Below the pieces are notes generated by a model. The model was not told the DNA's origin and ran no database searches. It saw nothing but the letters and a program-made list of their open reading frames with translations. Source: Miscanthus floridulus (taxonomy: Eukaryota > Streptophyta > Magnoliopsida > Poales > Poaceae). Taken from it: a stretch of DNA of 64,000 bases. Location: the NCBI RefSeq assembly GCF_019320115.1, contig NC_089582.1, positions 117,124,637 to 117,188,636 on the forward strand, read 5' to 3'. A program made the translations under genes and the position numbers. Below are positions 11,066 through 22,075 of the stretch, piece after piece. Each line of letters opens with the position of its first letter. The stretch's first letter is position 1.

Positions 11066-11618
11066 CATGTCTTACCTCGTATCCTAATTCAAAATTTTAT
11101 AGTTTAATTAGAATGTAGGGAAATAATTTAAAATGAACAGACCCAAGGACAATTTCAGCAAGAAACAGCAAGCGAGGGCGATAGAACACATGAGCGTGAA
11201 ACTAAATGAAAGGAGAAGAAAACTATCCCTTTTGCATATGCAAAGAGGAGAAGTAATTAAATGTAGGCCGATTTGGCAAGGTTCTCAGAAATGCAAAGAG
11301 GTTCCTTTTGTCTTAATTCTCTTTCCTTCTGTGTTAATTCTTTTTCCTTTTGCTCGTTGCCATGTATGCTGGTGCATGTAAACATGCAATGTGTATATGG
11401 ATAGCACAATAATTTTCTAGTTCCTATTTTGCCGTGATTTCTCTATCACTTGAAAACCAATATTCAATCAAGGAGAATCGCACCAAAGGACGCAGCATGT
11501 GGGAGATGTCGTGGGATCACAAACGTGGACAAACGAACAAACCAAAATAAATATCGCACCAAAAAAATGTCTACACTTTGTTCTTTTTTATTGTGCATGT
11601 CTTACCTCATATCCTAAT
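11066..11618. repeat. B unit 3
   Basis: A single B copy lies between A2 and A3, with the same internal landmarks as B1. Confidence 0.7.
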
Positions 11619-12951
11619 CAGAAAAGAAGGAGTCTACTTGACCCCTTAAATTATTGGTGGTTGTCTACTTCATCTCCTCACCTATAAAATCGGGTATTCT
11701 ACCCCTTAAAATATAAACTAGGTAGTGTGCTCGTGCGTTGTTATGGGACAACTAAATCTTTTGTACTAAAAACACATGGATCGCACGATAAGATAATAAT
11801 ACTGTTAAATTAAATTAATTTTGTCTAATGATTAATCAAGAGTAAGAGGATTCACCAGGTCATTGATATGGATAATATCCAAATACCAAATATGCTCACT
11901 TTGTGATCCATGGAAAGAAAAGTGAATTGTTTTGGTTTTGGAGAACATCAAAGAAAAAACTTGCTCTTCTTCCGTAAAAAATTCTTCTAAAAATACCGAA
12001 CCCAATCGTTGCATAAAAGTCCGTATCATACTTTTATGTTTACGAGCTAAAGTTCTAGCACATGAAAATCGAAGTATATATTTTAGTCGATATAAAGTCT
12101 GTTTTTTTAAGATCCACTATGATTAAAAAGCAAAGTTTGTGAAATTAACACAGTCACGAAGAGCGCGGTGTCGCAGGCTCACAAACTCTATTGTATAAAT
12201 TTTTTCGTGATACGGCTAAGATAATATTTTATATCGGCAGAAAGAATTCTCCGATATCCATTTCTTTCATGCGCCAATAAATCCATGAATAAGTTCCGCT
12301 GCATCTCCATATAATCATGTACACACCGTATAAATATGTATGGCTTTAGAACTATTCCACACAGACATATATTATAGAATAAGGTATCCACTTGAGTGTC
12401 TGTTCCAAGATGTTAAATTAGGTGTTGTAATTTTTAATTTCGACATATTTTCTGGTCAAGGCAACCAATGGTGACACTTTTCTTAGTGGTGCATAATTTT
12501 ATAGTGCACCTCTTGACTATCTAAGTAAGGACAAGTTAGAACTGTAAAGGCTCAGAAAAACTGCTGAGAAGACCAAGGTTGAGTTTTCCTTCACTATGCA
12601 TACTAAAACCTATGTCCCCATTTATTATTGCTGATGCTTTTGATGCAAAGCAAATCAACATTACTATGATCAGATATAAGTTTGAGTCTCTTATGAGCAA
12701 TCTTATAGAGAGACTCTTATCCTTTATGTGATCTGCCTTAAGGATATTGGTAGGATGATGGATCCATGTTGGAATATCACACAAAAAAGTGTCCACGTTT
12801 TATCTACGATTTATTTCCCATGAATACATGCGGGTACTATGATAACACTAACTACACCAAATGAAAGATTAGAGAGAATTTGCATTGCCTCCAGAAAGAT
12901 TTATTTATTAAGTTCTTTGGACTCTACAGATAGTTTTGAAATATCCATTTG
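11619..12951. repeat. A unit 3
   Basis: It begins CAGAAAAGAAGGAGTCTACT. It lacks about 100 bp around 12325 that A1 and A2 carry, namely the part between CATGTACACA and CCGTATAAATATG. Confidence 0.7.
11832..12127 (-). pseudogene. matK: matK 3'-end fragment in A3
   Basis: The minus strand gives [17 protein letters not shown] and [16 protein letters not shown], then [13 protein letters not shown], with a stop at 11832-11834. The upstream LARKHKS and LRLSC motifs are readable to about 12120. It is the same truncated C-terminus as in A2, with separate point changes. Confidence 0.83.
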
Positions 12952-13483
12952 CATGTCTTACCTCATATCCTAATTCAAAATTTTATAGTTTAATTAGAAT
13001 ATGGGGGGAAGAATTCAAAATGAACAGACCTAAGGGCAATTTCAGCAAGAAACAACAAGTGAGGGCGATGGAACACGTGAGCGTGAAACCAAATAAAAGG
13101 AGAAAAAAAACTGTCTCTTTTGCAAATGCAAAGAGGAGAAGTAATTAAATATAGGCAGATTTGGTAAGGTTCTCAGAAATGTAAAAAGATTCCTTTTGTG
13201 TTAATTCTCTTTCCTTCTGTGTTAATTCTCTTTCCTTTTGCTCGTTGTCATGTATGTTGGTGCATGCAAACATGCAATGTGTATATGGATAGCACAATAA
13301 TTTCCTACTTCCTATTTTGTCGCGATTCATCTGTCACATGACAGCCAATATTCAATCAAGAAGAATCGCACCAAATGACACAGCATGCGGAGAGATGTCG
13401 TGGGATCGCAGACGTGGGCAGACGGACAAATCAAAATAAATATCGTACCAAAAAATGTCTACACTTTGTTCTTTTTAGTTGTA
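12952..13483. repeat. B unit 4
   Basis: This is the first of two adjacent B copies after A3. It contains a partial local duplication, TTAATTCTCTTTCCTT(C/T)TGTG, near 13200-13240. Confidence 0.7.
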
Positions 13484-14011
13484 CATGTCTTACCTCGTAT
13501 CCTAATTCAAAATTTTATAGTTTAATTAGATATGGGGAAAGGATTCAAAATGAATAGACCCAAGGCAATTTCAGCAAGAAATAGAAGCGAGGGCGATAGA
13601 ACACATGAGCGTGAAACCAAATGAAAGGAGAAAAAAGCTGTCCCTTTTGTAAATGCAAAGATGAGAAGTAATTAAATATAGGCAGATTTGGCAAGATTCT
13701 CAGAAATGCAAAAAGGTTCCTTTTGTCTTAATTCTCTTTCCTTTTGTGTTAATTCTCTTTTCTTTTACTCGTTGCCATGTATGCTGGTGCATGCAAACAT
13801 GCAATGTGTATATGGATAACACAATAATTTTCTACTTCCTATTTTGCCGTGATTTCTCTATCACATGACAAGCAATATTCAATCAAGGAGAATCGCACCA
13901 AAGGACGCAGCATGCAGGAGATGTCGTGGGATCGCAGACGTGGACAGACGGACGAACCAAAATAAATGTCGCACAAAAAAATGTCCATACTTTATTGTTT
14001 TTAGTTGTATA
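13484..14011. repeat. B unit 5
   Basis: This is the last B copy. Instead of the usual CATGTCTTACC junction it runs from TTAGTTGTAT directly into the MULE-like foldback at 14012. Confidence 0.7.
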
Positions 14012-14852
14012 GGAGAAAACCGTCTAAATAACCCCGGAAGCAGTTTTAAAGGTGGTTTCACTGATGTGGCATATTAAAAGGTCTACACAATCCCCTAACA
14101 TATGAAGGGTTGATTAAATAACCCCATCAACTATAAAACCAGATATTAGAGCCCTTAAAGTATATCTAATAATGTTCAAAATGACCCTCATGATAGTCTT
14201 GTTGGGCCGTTTAGACATCATATCCCACCATACTGACCTAAGCACCCATACTTACACGTAGGCCCATTGGCTGCCTCCCTCTCTCTACTCTTTCTGGATT
14301 ATGGCACCGTCTGATGAGCACCACCTTGTCTCTTGCTCCACCTCATAGCATTCCTCGATGTCATTGAGTTCATGCACTACACCTATACCCTTGTCATTCG
14401 CCCCTTCCACATCCTCGTGTTGTCTCATTTTGTCCTTCTATTGCTACCTAAAAATTGAAGGATAACCTAATGGAGGATATGGGAGGGGCCGGATCGGATG
14501 ATGAGGGTGTAGGCTTGGGTGCTTGAACATGCGCACAAGCATAGGTACTTATGCTAATGTGTTGGAATATGGTGTCCAAATAGACTCACAAGACCATTCA
14601 ACTATTCAAGGGTGTCATTTGAATATTATTGGATACTTTAAGGGCTATAATATCAGATTTTATAGTTGAGGGGGTTATATATAATCAACACTTGATATGT
14701 TAGAGGGTTATGTAGACTTTTTAATACGCAAGTCAGCGAAACCACCTCGGGGGTTATGTAGATGATTTTAAATAGTTTGAGGGTTAGAATACCTGATTTA
14801 GGGGTAAAGTAGACAACTATAAATAGTTGAGGTGTGAAGTAGACTTTTTCCC
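14012..14852. mobile_element. MULE-like foldback element with long TIRs
   Basis: The left arm (14012 to about 14200) and the reverse complement of the right arm (about 14575-14852) are alike. Landmarks shared by both, in order, are GTCTA..TAACCCC, GGTGGTTTC.CTGA, GTCTACA.AA.CCCTAACATAT and AACTATAAAA.C.GATATTA.AGCCCTTAAAGTAT. The outer right end reads GGGAAAAAGTCTACTTCA on the minus strand. Such long TIRs are typical of Mutator-like (MULE) elements of grasses. The middle (14220-14560) carries no frame I recognise. No clean 9-bp target duplication is visible, and the left edge adjoins B unit 5. Confidence 0.65.
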
Positions 14853-15174
14853 GAGCAGAAACAGGCCATTTTTTAGGTGCAACGTGTCCACCCAAGCACA
14901 TGACACGCGGACCAAACGTCAGCGCTACGGAACTGCTCTGTGTAACGTGGGCCCGTCCGTGAATGGGCGGTCCAAAATATCAGTGGCCACGTCAGCACTC
15001 GAACCGCTCCCGCGCTCGGTCACGTGCCCCTCACGCGCTGCACTAGGGTTTCCGCAGCATACCTACAAGTACTCGAAACCCCGTCCGCTCTCCCCCTCTT
15101 TTCCGGCTGCGCCATCCCCTCGCAGCCGCCAGCCCTCAACGCCCCTACCAGCAGCCACCGCCCGTTACCCCGTG
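14853..15174 (+). promoter_or_regulatory. RH7 promoter and 5' leader with telo-box
   Basis: The region between the foldback element and the ATG holds a site II-type motif TGGGCC (14948-14953), a G-box CACGTG (15021-15026) and a telo-box CTAGGGTTT (15043-15051). Telo-box plus site II is a known combination upstream of plant ribosomal-protein and ribosome-biogenesis genes, which suits a nucleolar helicase. No TATA box is evident, also common in that class. The transposon edge lies only about 320 bp from the start codon. Confidence 0.6.
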
Positions 15175-18100
15175 ATGTCTCCCGCCCTCGCCGCTGCCGT
15201 GGAGCCCATGGCCGTCGACGACTCCGCCTCCAAGAAGGCCAAGCGCAAGCAGCTCAAGGCCGCCGCCGCCGCCGCTGGGGAGGCAGAGGCGGAGGCCGCT
15301 TCGGCCAAGAAGAAAGAGAAGAAGGAGAAGAAGCGGAAGGCGAAGGAGCCGTCCCCTCCGGCCCCGTCGGCCTCGTCCTCTGACGAGGAGGAGAAGAGCA
15401 GCACTAGCTCCGAGGAGACAGCCCCCGCCCCGAAGAAGGCGAAGAAGAATGCCGAGGTCTCGTCTTCAGCCTCAGATGACGACGGCGAGATCACGGCCAG
15501 CAGCGACGAGGACCCCGCGGACCCGAACGCGCTGACGAACTTCAGGATATCGGAGCCGCTGAGGCAGAGCCTCAGGTCCAAGGGGATCAAGGCGCTGTTC
15601 CCCATCCAGGCCACCACTTTCGACCTCGTACTCGACGGCAGCGACTTGGTTGGCCGAGCGCGCACCGGTCAGGTGAGAAGCAGTTCCGAATTGTGATTCG
15701 TTTGGTTGATTTACAAGGTGTAGTCCTTATTACTTAGCATGTACAGCTCTTTGAATTGCTAGACTGTGTCCCTGCTCGTACACTTGAATGCAATGCTTGG
15801 TGAGCGATATGGAAACTTTTCTGTATCTGTATGAATTCCAGGAGAATTATGGTACCTGTTGATTTAAAACAACAGATGGTCCCATTGTTTTGCTCTGCTT
15901 GAACAGTAGTAATGCATTTGATAGCTTGGAGGTGAATGGTTGTTTCTGACAGTCAGCTAACACTTCTCATCAGTATAGAATTATGATTATGTAGCACTGG
16001 ATGAAAATATTTGCAAAAAAATTCCCTGAATTTCTCATTATGATATACTTGACAAGTGGTGGCCATGAGGAACACCATTGCTCTCCTGTAGTATGTTTCT
16101 CTGAAACCTGTATGACAAAATGTTATTTCCTACAGGGAAAAACTTTGGCTTTTGTCTTGCCCATATTGGAGTCTTTGGTTAATGGGGCAAACAAGACTTC
16201 TAGACGAACTGAACATGGCAGGACCCCAAGTGTTCTGGTTCTGCTACCAACAAGAGAGCTGGCCAATCAGGTAAAAACTTGTATCCATATCTGATTCCAG
16301 AAATTGGATTCTTTTGCACATGTTTTTTTGACATAAATGCATCATTAAAATGAATTTCAGGTGCATGCCGACTTTGAGTTTTATGGTGCAACATTTGGGC
16401 TTTCTGCATGTTGTGTGTATGGTGGTTCTCCTTATCGTCCTCAAGAAATGGCATTGAGAAGAGGTGTGGACATTGTTGTTGGAACTCCTGGTCGTGTCAA
16501 GGTGATTATCTCGTCTTTGTTGATATCTCCATCCCATTGCATTGTGAGCTCATTTTCTCCTTTTCTCACATTACTTGTGCAGGATTTCATCGTAAAAGGA
16601 ACTCTCAATTTGAAATCTTTGAAATTCCGTGTCCTTGATGAAGCTGATGAGATGCTTAACATGGGCTTTGTTGATGATGTCGAGCTCATTCTTGGTATGC
16701 TCATTTGTCAGTTTCTGTGTATTGTAGGTTCTTATATACAAATGTTTCATTTTTGAGAAAATAGATTAGTACAAATGTGCCAACTATTTTCTTTATATAC
16801 TTTTTTATTTACTACCCACTTTCTGATTTCTGAATGGATCAATTAACATGGTTTTCAAATGGAGCATTTAACAGCTTTGGTTAGCTTTCTGTTTGATATA
16901 TTTAATCACTCCCTCTAATATATGAACAGGCAAGGTAGAAGATGCTACCAAAGTACAGACACTTCTGTTCAGTGCCACTCTGCCAGATTGGGTGAATAAG
17001 GTAAGATAATTTTATAGGACTTTCTTATTTTAAATATCTTTCCAGCATTTCTGTGAACTTACAATGTGTTTTGGAATTATCATAGCTCTCTATGAGGTTT
17101 CTGAAAGTTGACAGGAAAACAGTTGACCTTGTCGGTAATGAGAAACTGAAGGCCAGTGCATCTGTTAAGCACCTTGCTCTTCCTTGTAACAAGGCAGCAA
17201 GGGCACAAGTTATTCCAGACATTATCCGATGCTATAGCCAGTATGTACTACCCATAGATGGTCGTCGTTTTTCAGTATGCTGTTTGATTTTAGTTGACTT
17301 TGCTAAACTTTTCTTTGCTTCAGTGGAGGCCGAACCATTATATTCACTGAGACAAAGGATTCTGCATCAGAGCTTTCTGGTTTGATTCCTGGATCCCGTG
17401 CCTTGCATGGAGATGTAGTGCAAGCTCAGCGTGAAGTATGTGAATTTTTCTTTGATCACATATCAATATGATAATATAATCTTGACTAATCTGCAATACT
17501 GTCTGTATAATATGCCTTTCTGAATGTTATTGGCATGTGCGTACTGTGTTCATAATTCATGCTAACGTGTAATACTACTGACATTTAATGTATACCATTA
17601 CAAAATCAGAAATGTTGTTCTAATCCTTTATGCAGCTGAACTCCATTATTTATAACTCAACGCTATCAACTGTTATACTCAGTTTTTAATTTTGTTTGTT
17701 AATCTTTTTTATTGATCTGCTGCCCGACCATTCACACTGTTGCAATAGTTGCAACTTGTGCAAGGTGCAGATATTTGATGTGTTTTTTGGATGATTTAGG
17801 TCATTCTTGCTGGATTCCGTAGTGGGAAGTTCCAAGTTTTGGTTGCTACAAATGTGGCGGCTCGTGGTCTGGATATTAATGATGTGCAGCTTATCATTCA
17901 GGTATGGCTTGTTTTGCAGTTGAGTAATTTCTAATAGCTAGGCTTGGTCTCAAAAAAAAATGTTGTAATACGTAGGCCTTTGCTTGATTAACTACTTACC
18001 GTTTGCATTTAAAACTTCCAGTGTGAACCTCCCCGTGACGTTGAAGCTTACATACACCGGTCAGGTCGGACAGGGAGAGCAGGTATGCTAAATATTATGA

Positions 18101-19348
18101 TGCTTGTTTGTGTAAAGTATTGTTTATAATTGCTACCTTTAATGCAACCATTTGATTTTCAGGTAATACTGGTGTTGCTGTCATGCTTTATGAGCCCAGA
18201 TATAAGCACAGTGTGAGCAGACTAGAAAGGGAGTCTGGGGTTAAGTTTGAGCATATCTCTGCGCCACAACCTACTGATGTAGCACAATCTGCTGGCAGTG
18301 AAGCTGCAGATGCCATTGCGAGTGTGTCAGACAGGTAAGATATTTCCATGATCATTTTAGGACAAGCATGTCCCTTTTGCTTATTGGTTTGTCATTAAGC
18401 ATGTGGATGGGTGTCGTGCAGTGTTATTCCTGTCTTCAGGCAGCAAGCAGAGCAGTTGCTAAGCTCTTCCAGTCTCTCTGCAGCTGACTTGCTTGCCAAA
18501 GCACTTGCAAAGGCAGTTGTAAGTTGCTTTCTCGTTCTACATTTCCAGGTTTCTACTCTGCTCTAGATATTGGCAGTTGTAACTAATGGAAATATGTACC
18601 TTAGGGTTACACGGACATAAAGAAAAGATCATTGTTATCTTCCATGGAGGATTACACTACACTACATCTTCAAACTGGCAGACCGATGTGGTCACCTGGG
18701 TAAGTGGCTGGTAATTTATGCTTCTGGTTCATGAGGGTCCTCTGATCTTTTGATTAAATGGGATATCCTTTTCTGCCTGCAGGTTTGCTTTTACTATATT
18801 GAAAAGGTTCATGCCAGAAGAGAAACTTGCAGATGTAAAGGGTGCAACCCTCACTGCTGATGGAACAGGGGTTGTATTTGATGTTCCTGCAGATGTTGAA
18901 GACTACATTCAAGGTATGGACCTTCTCTTGTTCGTGAAATAATTTTCGACTGGTATAAGCATGAAAATATTTTACTGCTGTGTCCCTGGAATCCCTTTTC
19001 TTGTTATGCGATTCGAATAAGGCAGTTGAAGTGTCATAATTTTCTAAAATCCATCTATGATAACCTTTTGCATACGGGGCACCACTCTAAGCACTACATG
19101 ATCCTGCAGCGTCGGAGAATGCCGCACAGGTGACAATTGATGAAGTCAAGCAATTGCCACCCTTGCAAGAGAAGGAGCAGTCAAGAGGCAACTCTGGCGG
19201 AGGAAGATTTGGCCGCGGCGGAGGTGGGAGATTCTCTGGTGGTGGCCGTGGAGGCGGCTTCGGTGGTGGCGGCAGAGGCAGAGGTGGTGGCGGCAGAGGG
19301 TTTTCTAGCAGGGGAGGCGGCGGCAATAGATTTAACAGGAGGAATTAG
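15175..19348 (+). CDS. RH7: DEAD-box ATP-dependent RNA helicase 7 (nucleolar, DDX21/Gu-like)
   Basis: It is predicted to unwind RNA in the nucleolus during ribosome biogenesis. Fourteen exons, all with GT-AG introns, join in frame to 706 residues: 15175-15672, 16136-16270, 16361-16501, 16583-16694, 16930-17000, 17086-17240, 17324-17435, 17800-17901, 18022-18082, 18163-18334, 18422-18518, 18605-18699, 18783-18913, 19110-19348. The N-terminus (about 1-115) is Lys/Ser/Glu-rich, nuclear-localisation-like and low-complexity. Helicase motifs in order: Q motif (123-145), ARTGQGKT (162-169, split by intron 1), PTRELA (204-209), TPGR (253-256), DEAD (277-280), SAT (310-312), [10 protein letters not shown] (424-433), HRSGRTGR (454-461). 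A GUCT-type domain (about 550-630) and a Gly/Arg/Phe-rich RNA-binding tail (656-706) follow. All catalytic motifs are intact. The ATG at 15175 is chosen because the family begins with a short Ala-rich stretch followed by [10 protein letters not shown]; in-frame sequence further upstream lacks homology. Confidence 0.95.
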
Positions 19349-19600
19349 AAGCTGCTGCATGGGCGTTTCAGAGAACTATGTTGTATTTGACGTAGTTTTG
19401 AGGAAGAGGGGGAGGGAATAGTCTCAGTTTTGGCTGCAATTGTATCGGCTTTTGTTTATTTTTGTAGTGTTCGTCAACGAGAATACGACACTCATTCTTG
19501 CCAACGCAACAGTGTACGTTTTTTATGTACTCGAAATCAACAATTATGTTACTATTAAGTAAAGCTATATGTATTGTTTGAACTTGACATGGGTGCAGAT
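19349..19600 (+). other. RH7 3' UTR and flank
   Basis: Non-coding T-rich sequence follows the TAG stop, with GTTTATTTTTGTAG near 19455 and ATTAAGTAAAGC near 19555. No canonical AATAAA is seen, so the polyadenylation site is not fixed. Tat retroelement sequence begins at about 19600-19630. Confidence 0.5.
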
Positions 19601-19639
19601 TTGGTCCCCTGTAGTCAGAAAGTATAGTTGTTCCCTGCG

Positions 19640-20510
19640 TTTGGCTGGGATTTTTGCCTTGACGGCCGCGGGTGTAGCCGCTGGCGATTTGGATAGAATC
19701 ATCTGAGTGATTTTTGCCTTAACGGTGGGGGAGGTCTTTGTTTCGTTGGCGGGTGCGCGCGAACGCACCCGCGGGTGTAGCCCCCTGAGCCTCCGGGTGA
19801 TTCGGGCAGAATCGTCCGGGGGTGTTTGTCAGTGGGTGTGTGTTGTTTAGTTGAGACAGAGTCGTCAACCAAGGCGTCGTTGCGCAGCTGAGGCGTGGAT
19901 CGGGTGAGACGGAGCTCGCGGATCTTGGCATCGGTGCGTGCCGTGGAATTAGGTGAGACGGAGCACGCGGATCCTGGTGTCGGTGCGCGCCGTGGGATCG
20001 GGCAAGGCAGTTAGTTTAGGGATCGGACGAGACGGAGCCCACGGATCCTGGTGTCGGTGCGCGCCGTGGGATCGAACGAGGCAGTTAGTTTAGGGATCGG
20101 ACGAGATGGAACTCGCGGGTCCTGACGTCGATGTGCGCTATGGGATCGGAGGAGTCGGAGTCGTGGATCCTGACATCGGTGCAGCCCGCGCATCCAAGAC
20201 AGTTAGTTAGTCAGTTTAGGGATCGGGTGGGCCGGAGCCCGCAGATCCTGATGGGGCGAGTTCGGGGTCACAGACCCTGGCCTTGGTGCAGCCCGCGCAG
20301 CCGAGGCAGTTAGTTAGTTTTAGGGATCAGGCGACCCAGAGTTCGTGGATCCTGATGGGGCGAGTTCGGGGTCGCAGACCCAGGCGTTTGGTGTGCAGTT
20401 GAAGCGTAGCCGATGGATGTGGCGAGTTCGGGGTCGCAAACCCAGGCGTTTGGTGTGTAGTCGAAGCGTAGCCGAGGGATGGAGCGAGTTCGGGGTCAGA
20501 CCCAGATGTT
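19640..20510. repeat. Minisatellite-rich 3' region of Tat-1
   Basis: GC-rich degenerate tandem repeats fill this stretch. A unit containing GTAGCCCCCTGAGCCTCCGG (about 19780) also occurs in Tat-2 at 58412-58735. From about 19890 to 20240 a roughly 70-bp unit repeats GATCGG.CGAGACGGAGC, GGATCCTGGTGTCGGTGCGC and GGCAGTTAGTTTAGG. From about 20355 to 20510 a roughly 65-bp unit repeats GGCGAGTTCGGGGTCGCAGA. No protein is predicted. Confidence 0.65.
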
Positions 20511-21778
20511 TTGGTGTCTTGAGCCCCCGAGCCCTGTTGGGCCTTGGTAGGGGTCGGTTTGAGTTGTGTGCGTTACCTCGTCTTCAGTTTCTCACAACCA
20601 GAGGGGCTGAGTTTTGTCGCTTGCCTCGATCGCTCGGGCTTGAGTGACGCGCTCGGTGAGCTTGCTAACGGGTATGATCGAGTGGAATCTGGGTTCGTCG
20701 TTCGTGATGGGGTCGGTATAGCCCTCTTGTGATATTCCACTGCTCCTTTACCTGCAACCCGATAGATGCCTGGGTCGTTTCGGAGACCGACCCGGGTGGC
20801 CTACTAGCCTCCCCTCGATGGAGATTCTATGGGTTTGGTGAGAGGTTTAGGATTGAATGAGAAGGTTAAGATGACCCTGTCTGCTTTGGGACAGACCGGG
20901 CGAGGGCCGTATGGGGCTCATCAGCGTTTTTTCCCCTGGCTCTGTTTTGACGTGGGGCGGCTTTCGCACCCTGGTCAGTCGTTACCCATGTTGAATGAGG
21001 AAACTGTCGCTTCATGATGCAACACAGAGCGTTGTGATGCATTTCGCTGCACATGCGATGCTTAGTTCCCGAGCCCCCGGGCGGTTCAGGGCTCAAATCG
21101 TCCGGGGGGCACGGGCGTATGGAATGAATGCGTGTATGGATGTATGAAATGATTATAAAGAAATAGCAGGGGTCGGTTGTGTTACCTTGATGACTCGAGT
21201 GACGGGGTTTGAAGAGCTCCAATCAGAAATGTCCGACCGGGACCCGTGCTCGTCGTTCGTGATGGAGTCGGCATGGCCTACATGGGGCGTCCCTTTGCTC
21301 CTTACCTGTCTCTCGGTGTTTTATCCTGAGCCGTTCTATCGACTTTTAGGAAGCCCGGTGTTCTCTCCTGGCGGAGATCCCGTTGTCTGGGTTTTTCCAA
21401 GTCCCGCCTAGGGAGGCGGAGAGCCGCCTACGCGTGGTGACGCTTTGATTTTCGTGCCCGACGTGCAGTAGTGGTGGGCCGTACCTAGGCCACGTCCCAT
21501 CTTACCAGGCGACGTTCCGTCTGACCAGGCGTCGTTCCGTCGATCAGTGTGCGTCCCAACGGTCTGGGTGCGTCCCATTGTGTCCCATCCGTATTGAATG
21601 GGGGAAGGGCGAGAATTTTTCGCTCCGTTCTTTTGCCCCTCTTTAGCTATCGTGTTTCCTCCTTAAATAGGGGGGGAGAGAGGGCTTTTCGTCACAGTCC
21701 TTTGCCTATTCTCCAACTATTGCCTCTCCTCCTTCTTCCTCCTCGCCGAGAGTGCCTGTATGCCGCGGTGGTTCCTAA
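20511..21778. other. Tat-1 3' non-coding region
   Basis: GC-rich retroelement sequence without a supported gene. A TTAAATAGGGGGG TATA-like element at about 21664, on the plus strand, lies upstream of the antisense ORF at 21779 and may be the remnant of its promoter. Confidence 0.4.
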
Positions 21779-22075
21779 GTGAGAGAGGGGGTAAGCGAGG
21801 GGGGACTTACATATCCTTTCGTGAATCCGGAGCGCGATGTCGAGCTGGAGGCTGCCGGAGGTGGTGCTAGCCATCTTTGCCAGAGAAGGGGCGGCTTTCA
21901 CCGAAGGAGGTGGCGCATTGGATTCATCTGCGAGGCCTTTTTCGGGATGGAGCCGTGTGTGGATTTTTTCGGGTGGGTCTTTGCCGGGCGAGCCTTGTCG
22001 GAGGAGAAGTTGCCCAGGATCATGCTGGTGGAGGGTTTCGTGCCTGCAGCTGCTACGCCAGTTCATAAAGTTTGA
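21779..22075 (+). pseudogene. Antisense ORF of Tat-1 ('putative gypsy type transposon' family)
   Basis: The plus strand, opposite to gag-pol, is open for 98 codons and includes FICEAFFGMEPCVDFFGWVF followed by AGRALSEE. This matches the pattern CEAFLGI.PHFDL.R..F of the Transposase_28 (putative gypsy type transposon) family found antisense between integrase and 3' LTR in many Tat elements. The function of that family is unknown. The N-terminal half of the family (as seen at 59456-59570 in Tat-2) is missing here, so this is a fragment. Confidence 0.55.

Larger units (their letters stand above)
7190..14011. repeat. Composite tandem array, order A-B-B-A-B-A-B-B
   Basis: Two unit types alternate. 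A units (about 1.33-1.44 kb) lie at 7190-8552, 9629-11065 and 11619-12951. B units (about 530-550 bp) lie at 8553-9079, 9080-9628, 11066-11618, 12952-13483 and 13484-14011. Unit boundaries carry CATGTCTTACCTC(A/G)TATCCTAAT, so an A unit appears where this junction is opened between two B units. Copies are similar over their whole length but have private indels: A1 lacks about 60 bp inside its matK segment, and A3 lacks about 100 bp near 12325. A2 and A3 start with a sequence like the outer end of the foldback element at 14012-14852. Unequal crossing-over after insertion would explain the irregular order. No complete gene is present. Confidence 0.8.

Noticed and set aside
7190..14011. A nuclear insertion of a long plastid DNA block covering the array
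   Set aside because: Only the matK 3' segments read as plastid; neighbouring trnK or other plastid genes were not recognised, and the B units show no plastid homology.
14827..15174. In-frame extension of RH7 exon 1 upstream to 14827
   Set aside because: It would start on GTG inside the MULE-like terminus and has no similarity to the family N-terminus; ATG 15175 fits better.
15165..15665. Minus-strand frame of 166 codons opposite RH7 exon 1
   Set aside because: It is a mirror of the Lys/Ser/Glu-rich coding strand, giving Ser/Phe/Ala runs with no motif.
19880..20510. CRISPR-like array of regularly spaced repeats
   Set aside because: Repeat units are long, degenerate and contiguous without unique spacers, in a plant retroelement.
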